Source: Promethearchaeota archaeon (GTDB taxonomy: Archaea > Asgardarchaeota > Lokiarchaeia > Sigynarchaeales > SOKP01). Taken from it: DNA of 64,000 bases. The notes beneath the pieces are model-generated. The model was not told the origin of the DNA, did no database searches, and worked only from the letters and a program-made list of their open reading frames with translations. The stretch covers positions 1-64,000 of the forward strand of contig JAUWBH010000008.1 of the NCBI GenBank assembly GCA_030605085.1, read 5' to 3'. This document shows positions 36,127 through 44,823 of this stretch, piece after piece. A program made the position numbers and the translations under genes. How positions within the stretch are numbered: the stretch's first letter is position 1; the number at the start of each line of letters is the position of its first letter.

Positions 36127-37959
36127 CTAATTCTTTATTAATTCTTTTAATAATGGTTCAGGTATTTTTTCAATTTCTTTAGAAATAATCCTTTTGAGAA
36201 ATTTTTCTGGTTTTAAATCTATCCAATCAGATCCTCTAATGACGATTTTCTCACTTTTATTATTTATCTTTAAAAAAAGATTCACATCAATACTAGGACA
36301 TATATGTAAGCATCGCTTTTCAATATCATCAATTTTTGATTTTTTAACCCAAATCCGAACTCGTGTACCTCCTTCATTAAGATACTCTCCTTTACGAGCC
36401 TTTCTCAAAATAGGTCTTAAATTAAAACCATCATTAAATTCTAAGATATGTGTATTTATTTGAGCGTCATCATAACGACGAGTAGTAATATAGATCTTTT
36501 TACTCCACATAAAAACTGAAAAAAAACCAATACCATATTTTCCAATAGGATTAAATAATTTTGATGATAAACCAGGAAATTCTGAAAATAATAATTCAGA
36601 TTCCCAAAATGACTTACCAAAGTCTAATAAAGATCCTTTTAGAACATCTACTGACATTCCTACTCCATTATCTTCTATTTCTATCCAATAACCTTCGGCA
36701 TCTTTTCCTGTTTTAATAATTATTTTTCCCCAATTTTCGGGACGAATTTCAAGCAGTCTTCTTGCGTTAATTGCATCTAATGAATTTTGAATAAGTTCTC
36801 TAAGAGGAATATCTATATTTCTACCATAAAGTTGATTACCTCCTAATTTTTTAATTAAAGAAGCAACATCAGAAATCTTTATTCGGGTATCAATAGGGAC
36901 CCATGCTTTTGTAGGTATATATTTTACTAGATGTTCTGGATCCTCAATTCCTATAATTCCTTCAGCAGCAAATTTGGGGTATCCTAAATTAATTAATAAA
37001 TTATTGATACTTCTTAACTCATTATCAGCTATTTGGAGGGCATCATAACATAGCCACCATACCATAGATTCGTCAATGGAAAATTCAATCCCTGAAGTAA
37101 ATAAAAGGCGATCTTCTTTTATAATGGGTTTATTCAATTTCTCTTGAAATGTCCAGTGATTTAATGATTTTCCTTCTATTTTACGAATAATTTTTAGAAA
37201 CTTGGGACTCCTTCGAGAATCCAAATGACAAATATCGGCTGCTCTTAGAATTAGAGAAATCTTTAAAGGATTAATAATCCAATCATTTGGGAAACTGGGA
37301 ATAGGCCCTAATATAGCTTGGAAATTTTTTTTTAAATTCTCAAGAGACCACCAATGGCTATGAGCTATTTTTCCGATAATTGGACCATATTTTTCTCGTA
37401 ATTCTGAGTCTTCAATTAAATAATATTTAGTTTTTGTTTTTTTATCAATCCATCCATAAGTAGCTAAATTTTCCACATTTTTTGCATGAAGATGACGTAA
37501 AACAATTTCTACAGCTTGATCTTTAATATCTTCTTCTAATTTATCAAGTTCATTTTTATTTGGTAAACGATTATATTTTTTTTTGAATAAAAAAACAATT
37601 ATATCATTCCAGTATTGTTCCTTTTTTAAATCGTCAATACCTCCAGATAATGAAGCTAAAGCTAATCCAAGATCATGAATCAAAATGGCACCTCCTAAAG
37701 TAAATACTTCAATAGGTGTTAATGAATAATCTTTACCTAGGATAATATCTGCTAATTCCCATAAAGCATCTAAATGATTAATATCATGAACTGTATAATT
37801 TGGAAGAGAACGTGATATTTCACTCGAAAGTATCTTGGCTCTTTCTCGAAAAGAGATGTAAGCACTCCTTAACCTTTCACGAATATTTATATAAGGGTCA
37901 TTTTCCTCTTGTATTGCAAGATTTTTTTTCCATATTCCTGTTTCTTCGTAACTGGTCAT
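36127..37959 (-). CDS. HD-domain plus GHKL (Hsp90-like) ATPase protein, cut short by TAG
   Basis: A 610-residue frame. Residues 40-240 are an HD-type metal domain: TVHDINHLDALWELA (H58, D59, H62), GGAILIHDLGLA (H95, D96), LRHLHAKN and KIAHSHWW. From 385 it has the GHKL ATP-binding site: RELIQNSLDAINAR (N-box, N390), IEDNGVGMS (G1) and GKYGIGFFSVFMW (G2). HD-CE plus Hsp90-like ATPase fusions are known from defence-gene neighbourhoods. The frame stops at a TAG (36127-36129), but the same frame runs on for 260 residues, so the intact protein would be about 871 residues. It is convergent to the ATPase-PIN pair. Confidence 0.8.
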   Translation of the reverse strand: MTSYEETGIWKKNLAIQEENDPYINIRERLRSAYISFRERAKILSSEISRSLPNYTVHDINHLDALWELADIILGKDYSLTPIEVFTLGGAILIHDLGLALASLSGGIDDLKKEQYWNDIIVFLFKKKYNRLPNKNELDKLEEDIKDQAVEIVLRHLHAKNVENLATYGWIDKKTKTKYYLIEDSELREKYGPIIGKIAHSHWWSLENLKKNFQAILGPIPSFPNDWIINPLKISLILRAADICHLDSRRSPKFLKIIRKIEGKSLNHWTFQEKLNKPIIKEDRLLFTSGIEFSIDESMVWWLCYDALQIADNELRSINNLLINLGYPKFAAEGIIGIEDPEHLVKYIPTKAWVPIDTRIKISDVASLIKKLGGNQLYGRNIDIPLRELIQNSLDAINARRLLEIRPENWGKIIIKTGKDAEGYWIEIEDNGVGMSVDVLKGSLLDFGKSFWESELLFSEFPGLSSKLFNPIGKYGIGFFSVFMWSKKIYITTRRYDDAQINTHILEFNDGFNLRPILRKARKGEYLNEGGTRVRIWVKKSKIDDIEKRCLHICPSIDVNLFLKINNKSEKIVIRGSDWIDLKPEKFLKRIISKEIEKIPEPLLKELIKN

Positions 37960-38406
37960 AGTTATACATCATTCTAAATTAGAAGTATTATTTTGTTTAA
38001 TAATTTAATAAAACTAAAGTCATAGATAACAATAAATTAAGTTATATATCTAAAATTCTAATAGTGGAGATTCTTTGGATATTTTGCATTTCTTCTTTTA
38101 TTTAGGTTAAAAAATATTAAATAATATAATATAATTATTAATTTTTTAATTTTAAATATTTAAGGTTTTATTATAACATCTTAAATCACTTTATTTTAAA
38201 TAAGAAAAATCACTTCTATAGGTATTAAATTATGGATAAATTCATTTTTTATATAAATATTAACAATTCAAGATTAAAAATCTAATAATTTATTATACTA
38301 AAAGATTAAAGAGTAAATTACAAACTTTATAATATGTGTTAGAATTAAAATTATTTATAATTATTATTTTGGAATAGTAATTAACTCTATTTTATGCAGA
38401 TTTTAG
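37960..38406. other. Intergenic region, 447 bases, no gene
   Basis: Extremely AT-rich with short poly-A/T runs. It holds the promoters of the leftward HD-GHKL gene and the rightward aroK. I see no frame, RNA or repeat. Confidence 0.4.
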
Positions 38407-38943
38407 ATGAAGAAAGATTCAATTGCTCTTATCGGCTTCATGGCTACCGGAAAATCATCTATCGGAAAAAGATTAGCCGAGATTCTCGGAGATGACTATA
38501 GATTTATTGAGACAGACCAAATAATTATAGAAGACGCTGGAAAATCTATTCCCGAAATTTTTGCTGAAGGCAACGAGATTAGGTTTAGGGAATATGAAAT
38601 TAACGCATGCAAAAAGGCCTCACAACTAGATAAAGTAATTATTTCATGCGGAGGCGGAATTGTTCTCAATAAAATTAATATTGACTACTTAAAACGAAAT
38701 AGTCATATAGTACTATTGGAAGCAACAGCAGAGGAGATTTATAAAAGAGCAATGAAAGATGGCCAAGAAACCAGACCTGTAATAGATAAAAAAAACCCTA
38801 AATTAGAAATAGAGAAAGTTTTGAATTTTCGAAAACCATTTTACGAAGCTGCCGCCGAAATTGTTGTAGAAACAACAGGCAAGAATGTAGAAGTTATAGT
38901 CAATGAGATTATTGAAAAAACAAAAATTAACGAATCAAATTGA
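38407..38943 (+). CDS. aroK: Shikimate kinase, bacterial (AroK) type
   Basis: A 178-residue P-loop kinase: IALIGFMATGKSSIGKRLAE (P-loop GFMATGKSS), FIETDQIIIEDAGKSIPEIF (DxD-like, substrate loop), FREYE, and VIISCGGGIVL (GGG), with a lid R in QETRPVID. It phosphorylates shikimate in aromatic synthesis. Most archaea use a GHMP-type shikimate kinase instead, so this type suggests transfer or an Asgard-lineage replacement. aroE lies 6.6 kb away, broken. Confidence 0.92.
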   Translation: MKKDSIALIGFMATGKSSIGKRLAEILGDDYRFIETDQIIIEDAGKSIPEIFAEGNEIRFREYEINACKKASQLDKVIISCGGGIVLNKINIDYLKRNSHIVLLEATAEEIYKRAMKDGQETRPVIDKKNPKLEIEKVLNFRKPFYEAAAEIVVETTGKNVEVIVNEIIEKTKINESN

Positions 38944-39077
38944 ATTATAAGAGTAAAATTATGAAAAAGACGATCTAAAACTTATGAAAGTGAAATTTCA
39001 ATTAATCTATGCTAAAACTCAGATTTAAATTTATTTAACCTTACTAATATATAAAAAAATAAGTAGTAAGAGTTTAT

Positions 39078-39245
39078 ATGACAGAATACAAACGAGTAAT
39101 TTGCCCAGAATGTGGAAATAAAGACAATCGTAAGATACATGATGAACCCGACAGAAGTAAGATATTATACTATTCGATGCAGGGGAATCCCGTGATACGC
39201 AGAATAAAAAATGTGGAAATTGTGGCCATACTTTTAAATAAATAA
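39078..39245 (+). pseudogene. Zinc-ribbon protein with a one-base shift in an A run
   Basis: MTEYKRVICPECGNKDNRKI, then a middle region to NPVIRRIK. After that the frame goes off to NVEIVAILLNK-stop. One extra A in the A6 run near 39214 restores KKCGNCGHTFK, the second zinc knuckle (CxxC...CxxC). So the gene is a two-knuckle zinc ribbon, about 54 residues, with a one-base deletion or a homopolymer error. Confidence 0.6.
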
Positions 39246-39282
39246 AGAATTTTTTAAAAAAATTTTATTTTTATTTTTAATT

Positions 39283-39522
39283 TTAATATTTTAATTTTAG
39301 AATTAATTTTTTTTCAAGGAGTTTTGTAAGCCAATTATCCGATTCTACTAACCGAGTTTGTAAAAAGAAAAAAGATTTTGGAATAAATCCTAAATGATTT
39401 ACATTATTAACGATTTGCCATTGCCTTAAGCTACCATCACCCGCCAGAGATATATTACCTGTTCCAATACCACCTAAAGGAAAGGCGACGCTATTTAAAT
39501 AAATATCTTTAAGAACCGTCAT
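39283..39522 (-). pseudogene. GH116 (GBA2-type) beta-glucosidase N-terminal fragment
   Basis: Reads VAFPLGGIGTGNISLAGDGS, then LRQWQIVNNVNHLGFIPKSF, the conserved N-terminus of GH116 enzymes (bile-acid/glucosylceramide glucosidases). The frame then degenerates (KLLEKKLILKLKY) and stops, without the catalytic domain, so it is a relic. Confidence 0.6.
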
Positions 39523-39534
39523 ACTTTTAACTAT

Positions 39535-39618
39535 TTAAAATATTTTTTTAGTTTCTTTCGAATCAGTTATAAATTCAATTTCAGCAGGTGATTTTATTCC
39601 TACTCCTAATTTTACAGC
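39535..39618 (-). pseudogene. Short C-terminal relic of an unknown protein
   Basis: One minus-strand frame reads AVKLGVGIKSPAEIEFITDS, then KETKKIF and a stop, preceded in frame by a TGA. It looks like the end of a coding sequence. Not assignable to a family. Confidence 0.25.
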
Positions 39619-39622
39619 TCAT

Positions 39623-40222
39623 TTAATTTGTTCTTCTTCTTGTTCTTCTTATTTTCGGGTGTTTTGAAACTTCATCCCCATAAACCCACTCTGAGCTGTG
39701 ATCATACTCATTCACAGGACCAGTCAGGCAAAAAAAATCTGGAGGGATCTTCTCGGGATTTGCCATACCTGCACAAAGATAAAAGCCTTTCCTAATTTTT
39801 CTGACTTCATCAGTCATGTCTAATATTCCACCGTCATATTTAAAGGATGCATATTTTAATCGAAAAGTGATTTTTCCATCAATGAGTGACTCAGCCATAT
39901 CTGTGAGAAATCGCATATGATGTACTTCTTTTCCTTCAATCTTCCACTGATTATATCCCTCTCCTGGGGGTTCTAAGTTATTAGGTGCCGGAGTAAAAGC
40001 TTTTCCTAACCAATATCCTTTTTCGGTATCGTAAAGCCACCATAGGCTAATTTTTTCTTTTCTTTCAGATGAGAATCCGACCATCGTGCTGTCATATTCA
40101 CCATCCATTTCTTTAAAATCCGCGGATGGTAGTGATTTATACAGATCCATAAGTTCTTCATAGCTCAGCTCTTTTAATTTTTCTATAGTCAAATCATTAA
40201 CAGATATATTCATTTTAAGCAA
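39623..40222 (-). CDS. Conserved uncharacterised protein, lipocalin-like pattern
   Basis: A 199-residue protein with MDGEYDSTMVGFSSERKEKI, WLGKAFTPAPNNLEPPGEGY and DEVRKIRKGFYLCAGMANPE, ending in a basic tail (KIRRTRRRTN). Short beta-rich motifs ending in a small-ligand type pocket suggest a lipocalin/calycin-like fold, but that is a guess. The family is seen in bacteria and archaea without a known function. Start ATG 40222 or the ATG three codons in. Confidence 0.5.
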   Translation of the reverse strand: MLKMNISVNDLTIEKLKELSYEELMDLYKSLPSADFKEMDGEYDSTMVGFSSERKEKISLWWLYDTEKGYWLGKAFTPAPNNLEPPGEGYNQWKIEGKEVHHMRFLTDMAESLIDGKITFRLKYASFKYDGGILDMTDEVRKIRKGFYLCAGMANPEKIPPDFFCLTGPVNEYDHSSEWVYGDEVSKHPKIRRTRRRTN

Positions 40223-40377
40223 ATAATAATGAAATTTAATTTCTTTTTTAAAAGTACGTTAAACTTATATAAAAAGATGTCATAATTCACACAACAGTTT
40301 ACTACAAAGTTATTTTTTTTAGTAAATTAAGATTTAGTAAGCAAAGTTATTTATTCACAAGATTCCCTATTACAAAT

Positions 40378-41160
40378 ATGTCTAAAAAGGATATAATAGA
40401 TAATGAACATGCTACTTCTGGATTCTTCGAATCCAATGGTTTGAAAATCTACTATGAGACCTTTGGCCAAGGTAAACCCATCATTTTGATACACGGATGG
40501 TCCAGCAATATTAAGAGTAACTGGATAGATTTCCGGTGGGTGAAGGCTCTCACACCCATACGATGGGTTATTGCTTTGGACTGCCGTGGTCATGGTCAAA
40601 GCGACAAACCTCACGATCAAGGGGCGTATAGTTACAAAATCATGGCTCAGGATGTCCTAAACCTAATGGATCATCTCAATATCGATAAGGCCGATATTTT
40701 CGGGTACTCCATGGGGGCCATGATTGCGGTCCATTTGCTAGGTCATCACAAAGAAAGAATTATATCAGCAATCCTAGGTGGTGCTGGTAATGATGCGACC
40801 GACCTCCTTCAAATCGCCGATGCGCTTCTGGCTGAAGATCCCTCGCAGATTTCTTACCCGATAGGGAAAGCCTTCCGTTCTTTTGTCGAGTTAGACCCAA
40901 ATAACGATCTCAAGGCACTCGCCTTAATCCAAACTATGCCTGAAGCCACATTCAGCCTAGTTGGCGGGGTTGGTTTAGCCGATGTGAATATTCCTGTTCT
41001 TATAGCTAATGGAGAAAAGGACGATCTGATGGAGAGCGTAGATGACCTTGCAGCCACTATACCTGGTGCCAAACTGATTTTGATAAAGAATCGTAATCAC
41101 CTCACAGTCATCCCGGATAAGCGGTTTAAAAAAGAAGTCTTGTCTTTTCTCGAGTTTTAG
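40378..41160 (+). CDS. Alpha/beta-fold hydrolase
   Basis: A 260-residue hydrolase: PIILIHGWSSNIKSNW (HG oxyanion motif), VIALDCRGHGQSDKP, the nucleophile elbow FGYSMGAMIAV (GYSMG), a late acid in NGEKDDLMESV and H in NRNHLTVIPD. The family includes esterases, haloperoxidase-like and C-C hydrolases. Its codons are noticeably more GC-rich than those of its neighbours (many C/G third positions), which suggests recent acquisition. Confidence 0.85.
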   Translation: MSKKDIIDNEHATSGFFESNGLKIYYETFGQGKPIILIHGWSSNIKSNWIDFRWVKALTPIRWVIALDCRGHGQSDKPHDQGAYSYKIMAQDVLNLMDHLNIDKADIFGYSMGAMIAVHLLGHHKERIISAILGGAGNDATDLLQIADALLAEDPSQISYPIGKAFRSFVELDPNNDLKALALIQTMPEATFSLVGGVGLADVNIPVLIANGEKDDLMESVDDLAATIPGAKLILIKNRNHLTVIPDKRFKKEVLSFLEF

Positions 41161-41263
41161 TATAAAACTGATTCTGGATTAAATAGGACAATAATGAAAT
41201 TTATTTTTTTTTTCTATAAACTCTTATTATAAAAGCATGTTAAATTTATATAAAAATTATTAA

Positions 41264-42058
41264 TTACCTTCCCTTGAAATTTGGCTTTCGCTTTTCGAAA
41301 AACGAGTTGATTCCTTCTTGGAAATCTTCTGAAGCTCCATTTTTTTTGATGTTAATTATTTCCTCACTTAATTGAGATTCTAAATCGTTAGAAAATGAAG
41401 CAGTAAATAATTGTTTAGTGCTGCCATAAGCCATTGTGGGTCCATGACTTATTTTTGCTGCTATTCCTTTTATTTCTTCAAGTAACGATTCTTCTGAGGT
41501 AATTTTTGAGACTAAGTTATATTTAATCGCTTCTTCAGCATTAAGCGTCCTATTCAAAATTGCCATTTCATTTGCCATTGGTAACCCCACGATCTTAGGT
41601 AAATGAAATGTCAGTGAAGTATCCGGAGAAAGGCCTATACTCGTAAAAGCAACACTAAATTTAGCGTTTTTTGAACATACTCTGAAATCACAAGCACACG
41701 CTAAACTAAGGCCTCCCCCGAAACAAGCACCATTAATAGCTGCTATGGAAGGAGCTTTTAGATTTTTTAGCATTTTTATCCCTTTATGTAAAATTGTTGC
41801 TAAATCAAACAAAAAATTATCAAGTTCTTCTGCTTTTTTAAACGCGCCTAAATCACCTCCCGCACAAAAAGCCTTACCTTTCCCGGCTATAATTACACAT
41901 CGAATATTTTCGTTATTAGAGATTTCTTCCAAGACCGAATAAAAGTCTTCAGCCAATTGAAAATTAAACGCATTTAATTGAGCCGGACGATTTAAATAAA
42001 TTGTAGCATAATTTTCAGATTCTTCTAATTCCATTATTATTGTTTCTAATTTTGACAT
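41264..42058 (-). CDS. Enoyl-CoA hydratase/isomerase family protein
   Basis: A 264-residue crotonase-fold protein: IYLNRPAQLNAFNFQLAEDF, CVIIAGKGKAFCAGGDLGAF (AGGDL), AAINGACFGGGLSLACACDF (oxyanion GG) and KFSVAFTSIGLSPD. It acts on CoA thioesters; the exact reaction is not fixed by the family. The active-site Glu pair is not obvious, so isomerase or hydrolase activity is possible. It is divergent from the thiolase operon that follows and may share its pathway. Confidence 0.85.
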   Translation of the reverse strand: MSKLETIIMELEESENYATIYLNRPAQLNAFNFQLAEDFYSVLEEISNNENIRCVIIAGKGKAFCAGGDLGAFKKAEELDNFLFDLATILHKGIKMLKNLKAPSIAAINGACFGGGLSLACACDFRVCSKNAKFSVAFTSIGLSPDTSLTFHLPKIVGLPMANEMAILNRTLNAEEAIKYNLVSKITSEESLLEEIKGIAAKISHGPTMAYGSTKQLFTASFSNDLESQLSEEIINIKKNGASEDFQEGINSFFEKRKPNFKGR

Positions 42059-42159
42059 TTTTCATCATTAAAATAATTATTTCAATATTAAAAGATAATT
42101 TAGTATAAAGAAATTTATAAATTAAATTTATAAAGGAAAGAATGTAAAGTGAAAAAAAA

Positions 42160-43383
42160 TTGAGAAAAGTAGCAATAATTGGCATAGGAGTCACACCTTT
42201 TAAACCTAGATACTTGGATAAGACTTATTTTGAGTTAGCTTATGATGCGGCAGATATGGCACTAAAAGACGCTGGAATTACTCACAATGAAATTGAATCT
42301 ACGGTATACGGAATTTACAATGAACTATTTGAGAGGCAATTCATGCCGGATATATTCATAAATAGTTATTTGGGATTGAATAATAAGCCTGGCACTCGGG
42401 TTGCAACTGGAGGTGCAACGGGGGGATATACATTTAGAATGGCATATGCAGAAGTAGCTTCAGGTTTATCTGACCTATGTCTTTGTTTAGGAGTAGAAAA
42501 AGCTAATGACTGCTATGACGAAACAACAGGGACTACTACACCAGAAGTTCTAAATGCGATTGCTTACTCTGTGGATATGACATATGAATATCCTCTTGGT
42601 ATGATGGCAGCATCTTCGTATGTTGTTATGGTTAATGCGCACTACGAAGAATTTGGCAATCCTACCGAGGAACAAATGGCAAAAGTTTCAGTTAAAAATC
42701 ATGGAAATGCAATGAATAATCCAAAAGCTCAATCACCGATGAAAATCACTGTTGAAGATGTATTGAATTCAAGAATAATATGTTATCCATTTAAATTATT
42801 AGATTGCTGTTTATATTCAGAAGCATCAGCGGCGTTAATCTTAGCCAGTGAAGAGAAAGTTAAAGAATTAAAAATTGATAATCCTATTTGGATTGCTGGA
42901 ATTGGAGCTGCAAACGCAGATTGTTTTATTGGCAATAGAGAAGATATAGCTAGATTATATTCAAATATATATGCTGCTAAGGCAGCATATAAAATGGCGA
43001 GTCTGGAATACAACAACATTAAAAATCAAATAGATCTTGCAGAATTACACGATGCATTTAGTGGGCAAGAAGTCATTTCCTATGAAGAACTAGGATTTGT
43101 ACCTTTTGGCGAGGGTGGTAAGTGGATAGACTCTGGTGGTCCAATGTTAGATGGAGAATTACCATGCAATCCATCAGGAGGATTAATTGGCTGTGGGCAC
43201 GCTGTGGGTGCAACGGGTATAATGAGCACAGGAGAGGCGGCTCTTCAGCTTAGAGGAGATGCAGGTAAACACCAAGTGACAATTGAAAAAGGTCGGTCTA
43301 TAGCTCATTCAATCGGAGGGCCAGGAGCAGCATATGCCGCTATAATAGTATTAGAAAATGAGGAAGGGTTGAAAAAGCCATGA
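42160..43383 (+). CDS. Thiolase-family acyltransferase (lipid-transfer/acetoacetyl-CoA thiolase type)
   Basis: A 407-residue protein starting at TTG 42160 (MRKVAIIGIGVTPFKP); no better start is available. It has TRVATGGATGGYTFRMAYAE, where many archaeal thiolases have the nucleophile loop, and SEASAALILASEEK. The C-terminal NPSGGLIGCGHAVGATGI holds the catalytic Cys-His (GCGHA). It is co-translated with a DUF35 OB-fold protein (overlap 43380-43383, ATGA), as in the archaeal acetoacetyl-CoA thiolase/HMG-CoA synthase partnership, and an SCP2 gene follows. Confidence 0.85.
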   Translation: MRKVAIIGIGVTPFKPRYLDKTYFELAYDAADMALKDAGITHNEIESTVYGIYNELFERQFMPDIFINSYLGLNNKPGTRVATGGATGGYTFRMAYAEVASGLSDLCLCLGVEKANDCYDETTGTTTPEVLNAIAYSVDMTYEYPLGMMAASSYVVMVNAHYEEFGNPTEEQMAKVSVKNHGNAMNNPKAQSPMKITVEDVLNSRIICYPFKLLDCCLYSEASAALILASEEKVKELKIDNPIWIAGIGAANADCFIGNREDIARLYSNIYAAKAAYKMASLEYNNIKNQIDLAELHDAFSGQEVISYEELGFVPFGEGGKWIDSGGPMLDGELPCNPSGGLIGCGHAVGATGIMSTGEAALQLRGDAGKHQVTIEKGRSIAHSIGGPGAAYAAIIVLENEEGLKKP

Positions 43384-43877
43384 GTGAAGAAAAATTTCAA
43401 GCACATGAAATAAGGGACAGAATTAAAATCGATTACAAGTATACAATGGGAGGACAATCTAAATTCTTTATTGAAGTAATGAATAATAAGAAATTATTAG
43501 GCACAAAATGTACTAAATGTGGTAAGACATGGATGCCTCCAAGGATAAATTGCTCTGAATGTTATGTACCTGCTGATTGGATTGAAATGAAGCAATCGGG
43601 AACCATTGAAGTGAGTACGATCGTATGGTATACCACTTCGGCTTTTATTAAAGCTATTCCATATGGGATAGGCTTTATAAAATTGGATGGTGCGGATACA
43701 GCATTACTGCAAGGCATTTTTTCAGAAAATTTAGTTCCCTCTAAAATCAAAAAAGGAGGAAGAGTTAAAGCCGTATTTTCAAAAAAAAGAGAAGGGAAAA
43801 TGACAGATTTCTTTTTCGTGCCTGAAGAGGAGTACGAAAGATGGATAGAAAAACCAGAATACGAAGGAGGAGAGTAA
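43380..43877 (+). CDS. DUF35 zinc-ribbon/OB-fold partner of the thiolase
   Basis: A 165-residue protein: the rubredoxin-like zinc ribbon LLGTKCTKCGKTWMPPRINC and SECYVPADW, followed by an OB-fold (GTIEVSTIVWYTT; FIKLDGADTALLQG). In archaea DUF35 proteins hold the thiolase and HMG-CoA synthase together to pass on acetoacetyl-CoA. The first four bases overlap the stop of the thiolase gene. Confidence 0.88.
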   Translation: MSEEKFQAHEIRDRIKIDYKYTMGGQSKFFIEVMNNKKLLGTKCTKCGKTWMPPRINCSECYVPADWIEMKQSGTIEVSTIVWYTTSAFIKAIPYGIGFIKLDGADTALLQGIFSENLVPSKIKKGGRVKAVFSKKREGKMTDFFFVPEEEYERWIEKPEYEGGE

Positions 43878-43880
43878 TAA

Positions 43881-44252
43881 ATGGGTGTAGCAAGCGAAAG
43901 TTTAGAAAAAATTATCGAAAAAATGAACACAATTGAAAAAGCTCAAGCTGTTTTTATAACGAATGTTGCAGGTAAAGATGTAGACTGGGAAATGATTTTT
44001 CAATTTAATTTAGAAAATGAAGACCCGTTTTTTGTAAAAATCAAAGAGAGAACAGCTAAATTAGTTACGGGTACCGCTTCCGATGCTGAAGTCGTTATGT
44101 CTGGTGATAATAATGCAATCGTTAGAATTTGCGAGGGAAAAGGGGATTTCACACACGCAATAAGCCGAAAACAGATAACCGTGGAGAAAGGAAAAGTCAT
44201 GGATGTTATCCGTCTTACGAGAGCGATTACAATTGTTCTAAAAACAAAATAA
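43881..44252 (+). CDS. SCP2 (sterol carrier protein) domain protein
   Basis: A 123-residue single-domain protein, third in the thiolase operon, three bases after DUF35. VDWEMIFQFNLENEDPFFVK, GTASDAEVVMSGDNNAIVRI and the ending AITIVLKTK fit SCP2, which binds acyl or isoprenoid lipids in a hydrophobic tunnel. It may present a CoA-ester or lipid to the thiolase; this is inference from operon order. Confidence 0.8.
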   Translation: MGVASESLEKIIEKMNTIEKAQAVFITNVAGKDVDWEMIFQFNLENEDPFFVKIKERTAKLVTGTASDAEVVMSGDNNAIVRICEGKGDFTHAISRKQITVEKGKVMDVIRLTRAITIVLKTK

Positions 44253-44344
44253 TTATGTTCGTATGCTTTTGATAAGTTGATAATTTATCTGAAAAAGGAA
44301 ACAAATAACCATAATAAATATTATTTTTTTTAATATTTTAATAT

Positions 44345-44416
44345 GCTCAGTACACGCAGCCTAAAGACATAGCTCAACTTCTTGATCTTCTTAGGCTAAT
44401 AATAGAGTTGAATTAA
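44345..44416 (+). pseudogene. Remnant of the TLP1 thiolase N-terminus
   Basis: AQYTQPKDIAQLLDLLRLII in frame to TAA at 44414-44416. It matches AQYTQPKDTSQPLDPLNLM of the gene at 44824. The preceding TATTTTTTTTAATATTTTAA is the same leader as before the other two copies. A third, decayed copy of the gene. Confidence 0.7.
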
Positions 44417-44442
44417 ATGAGAGATGTAATTAGATTTTAACT

Positions 44443-44640
44443 ATGTTAACTAAGAATAATACGGACCGCTATACCCAGGATTTTTATATCATGATGAAGA
44501 TTGCTATTCTAAATAGTTTAGGCTTCTTTTTTTTAGGAATTTTAATCCCAATTATAAGTAGGCTACAGATGAATGCCACAGGCTGAGAAATTGGATTAAT
44601 TGTATCTGCTTTGGTTATAGGCTATACCTTAAGGAGTTAA
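44443..44640 (+). pseudogene. Major facilitator transporter N-terminal fragment with an in-frame TGA
   Basis: MLTKNNTDRYTQDFYIMMKI, then a hydrophobic helix (LNSLGFFFLGILIPIISRLQ), MNATG, a TGA at 44584-44586, and EIGLIVSALVIGYTLRS to a TAA. The TGA stands where MFS proteins of this type usually have an aromatic residue. Only the first helix and a half remain, so it is a relic. Confidence 0.55.
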
Positions 44641-44823
44641 TTTATAGTTGTTTTATCAATATTGCAGAGTGAGATTCATAGAATCTCATAACCGCTTCAA
44701 TAATAGTTAAATTTAGTTGATTTATTATTACCTCACATAGCTGAAACATGTGATGAAAATGAGTAAATAAGCGACGACATTTTTGTCAAATCGAAATTAA
44801 TTTATTTTTTTTAATATTTTAAT

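Noticed and set aside
36127..36129. TAG as pyrrolysine
   Set aside because: No methylamine methyltransferase or pyl gene is in the window, and TAG ends intact genes (for example 15474 and 41160). Kept only as something to check.
43562..43930. A 122-codon frame antisense to the DUF35 gene
   Set aside because: Opposite to a clear zinc-ribbon/OB-fold protein in a three-gene operon; no motif.
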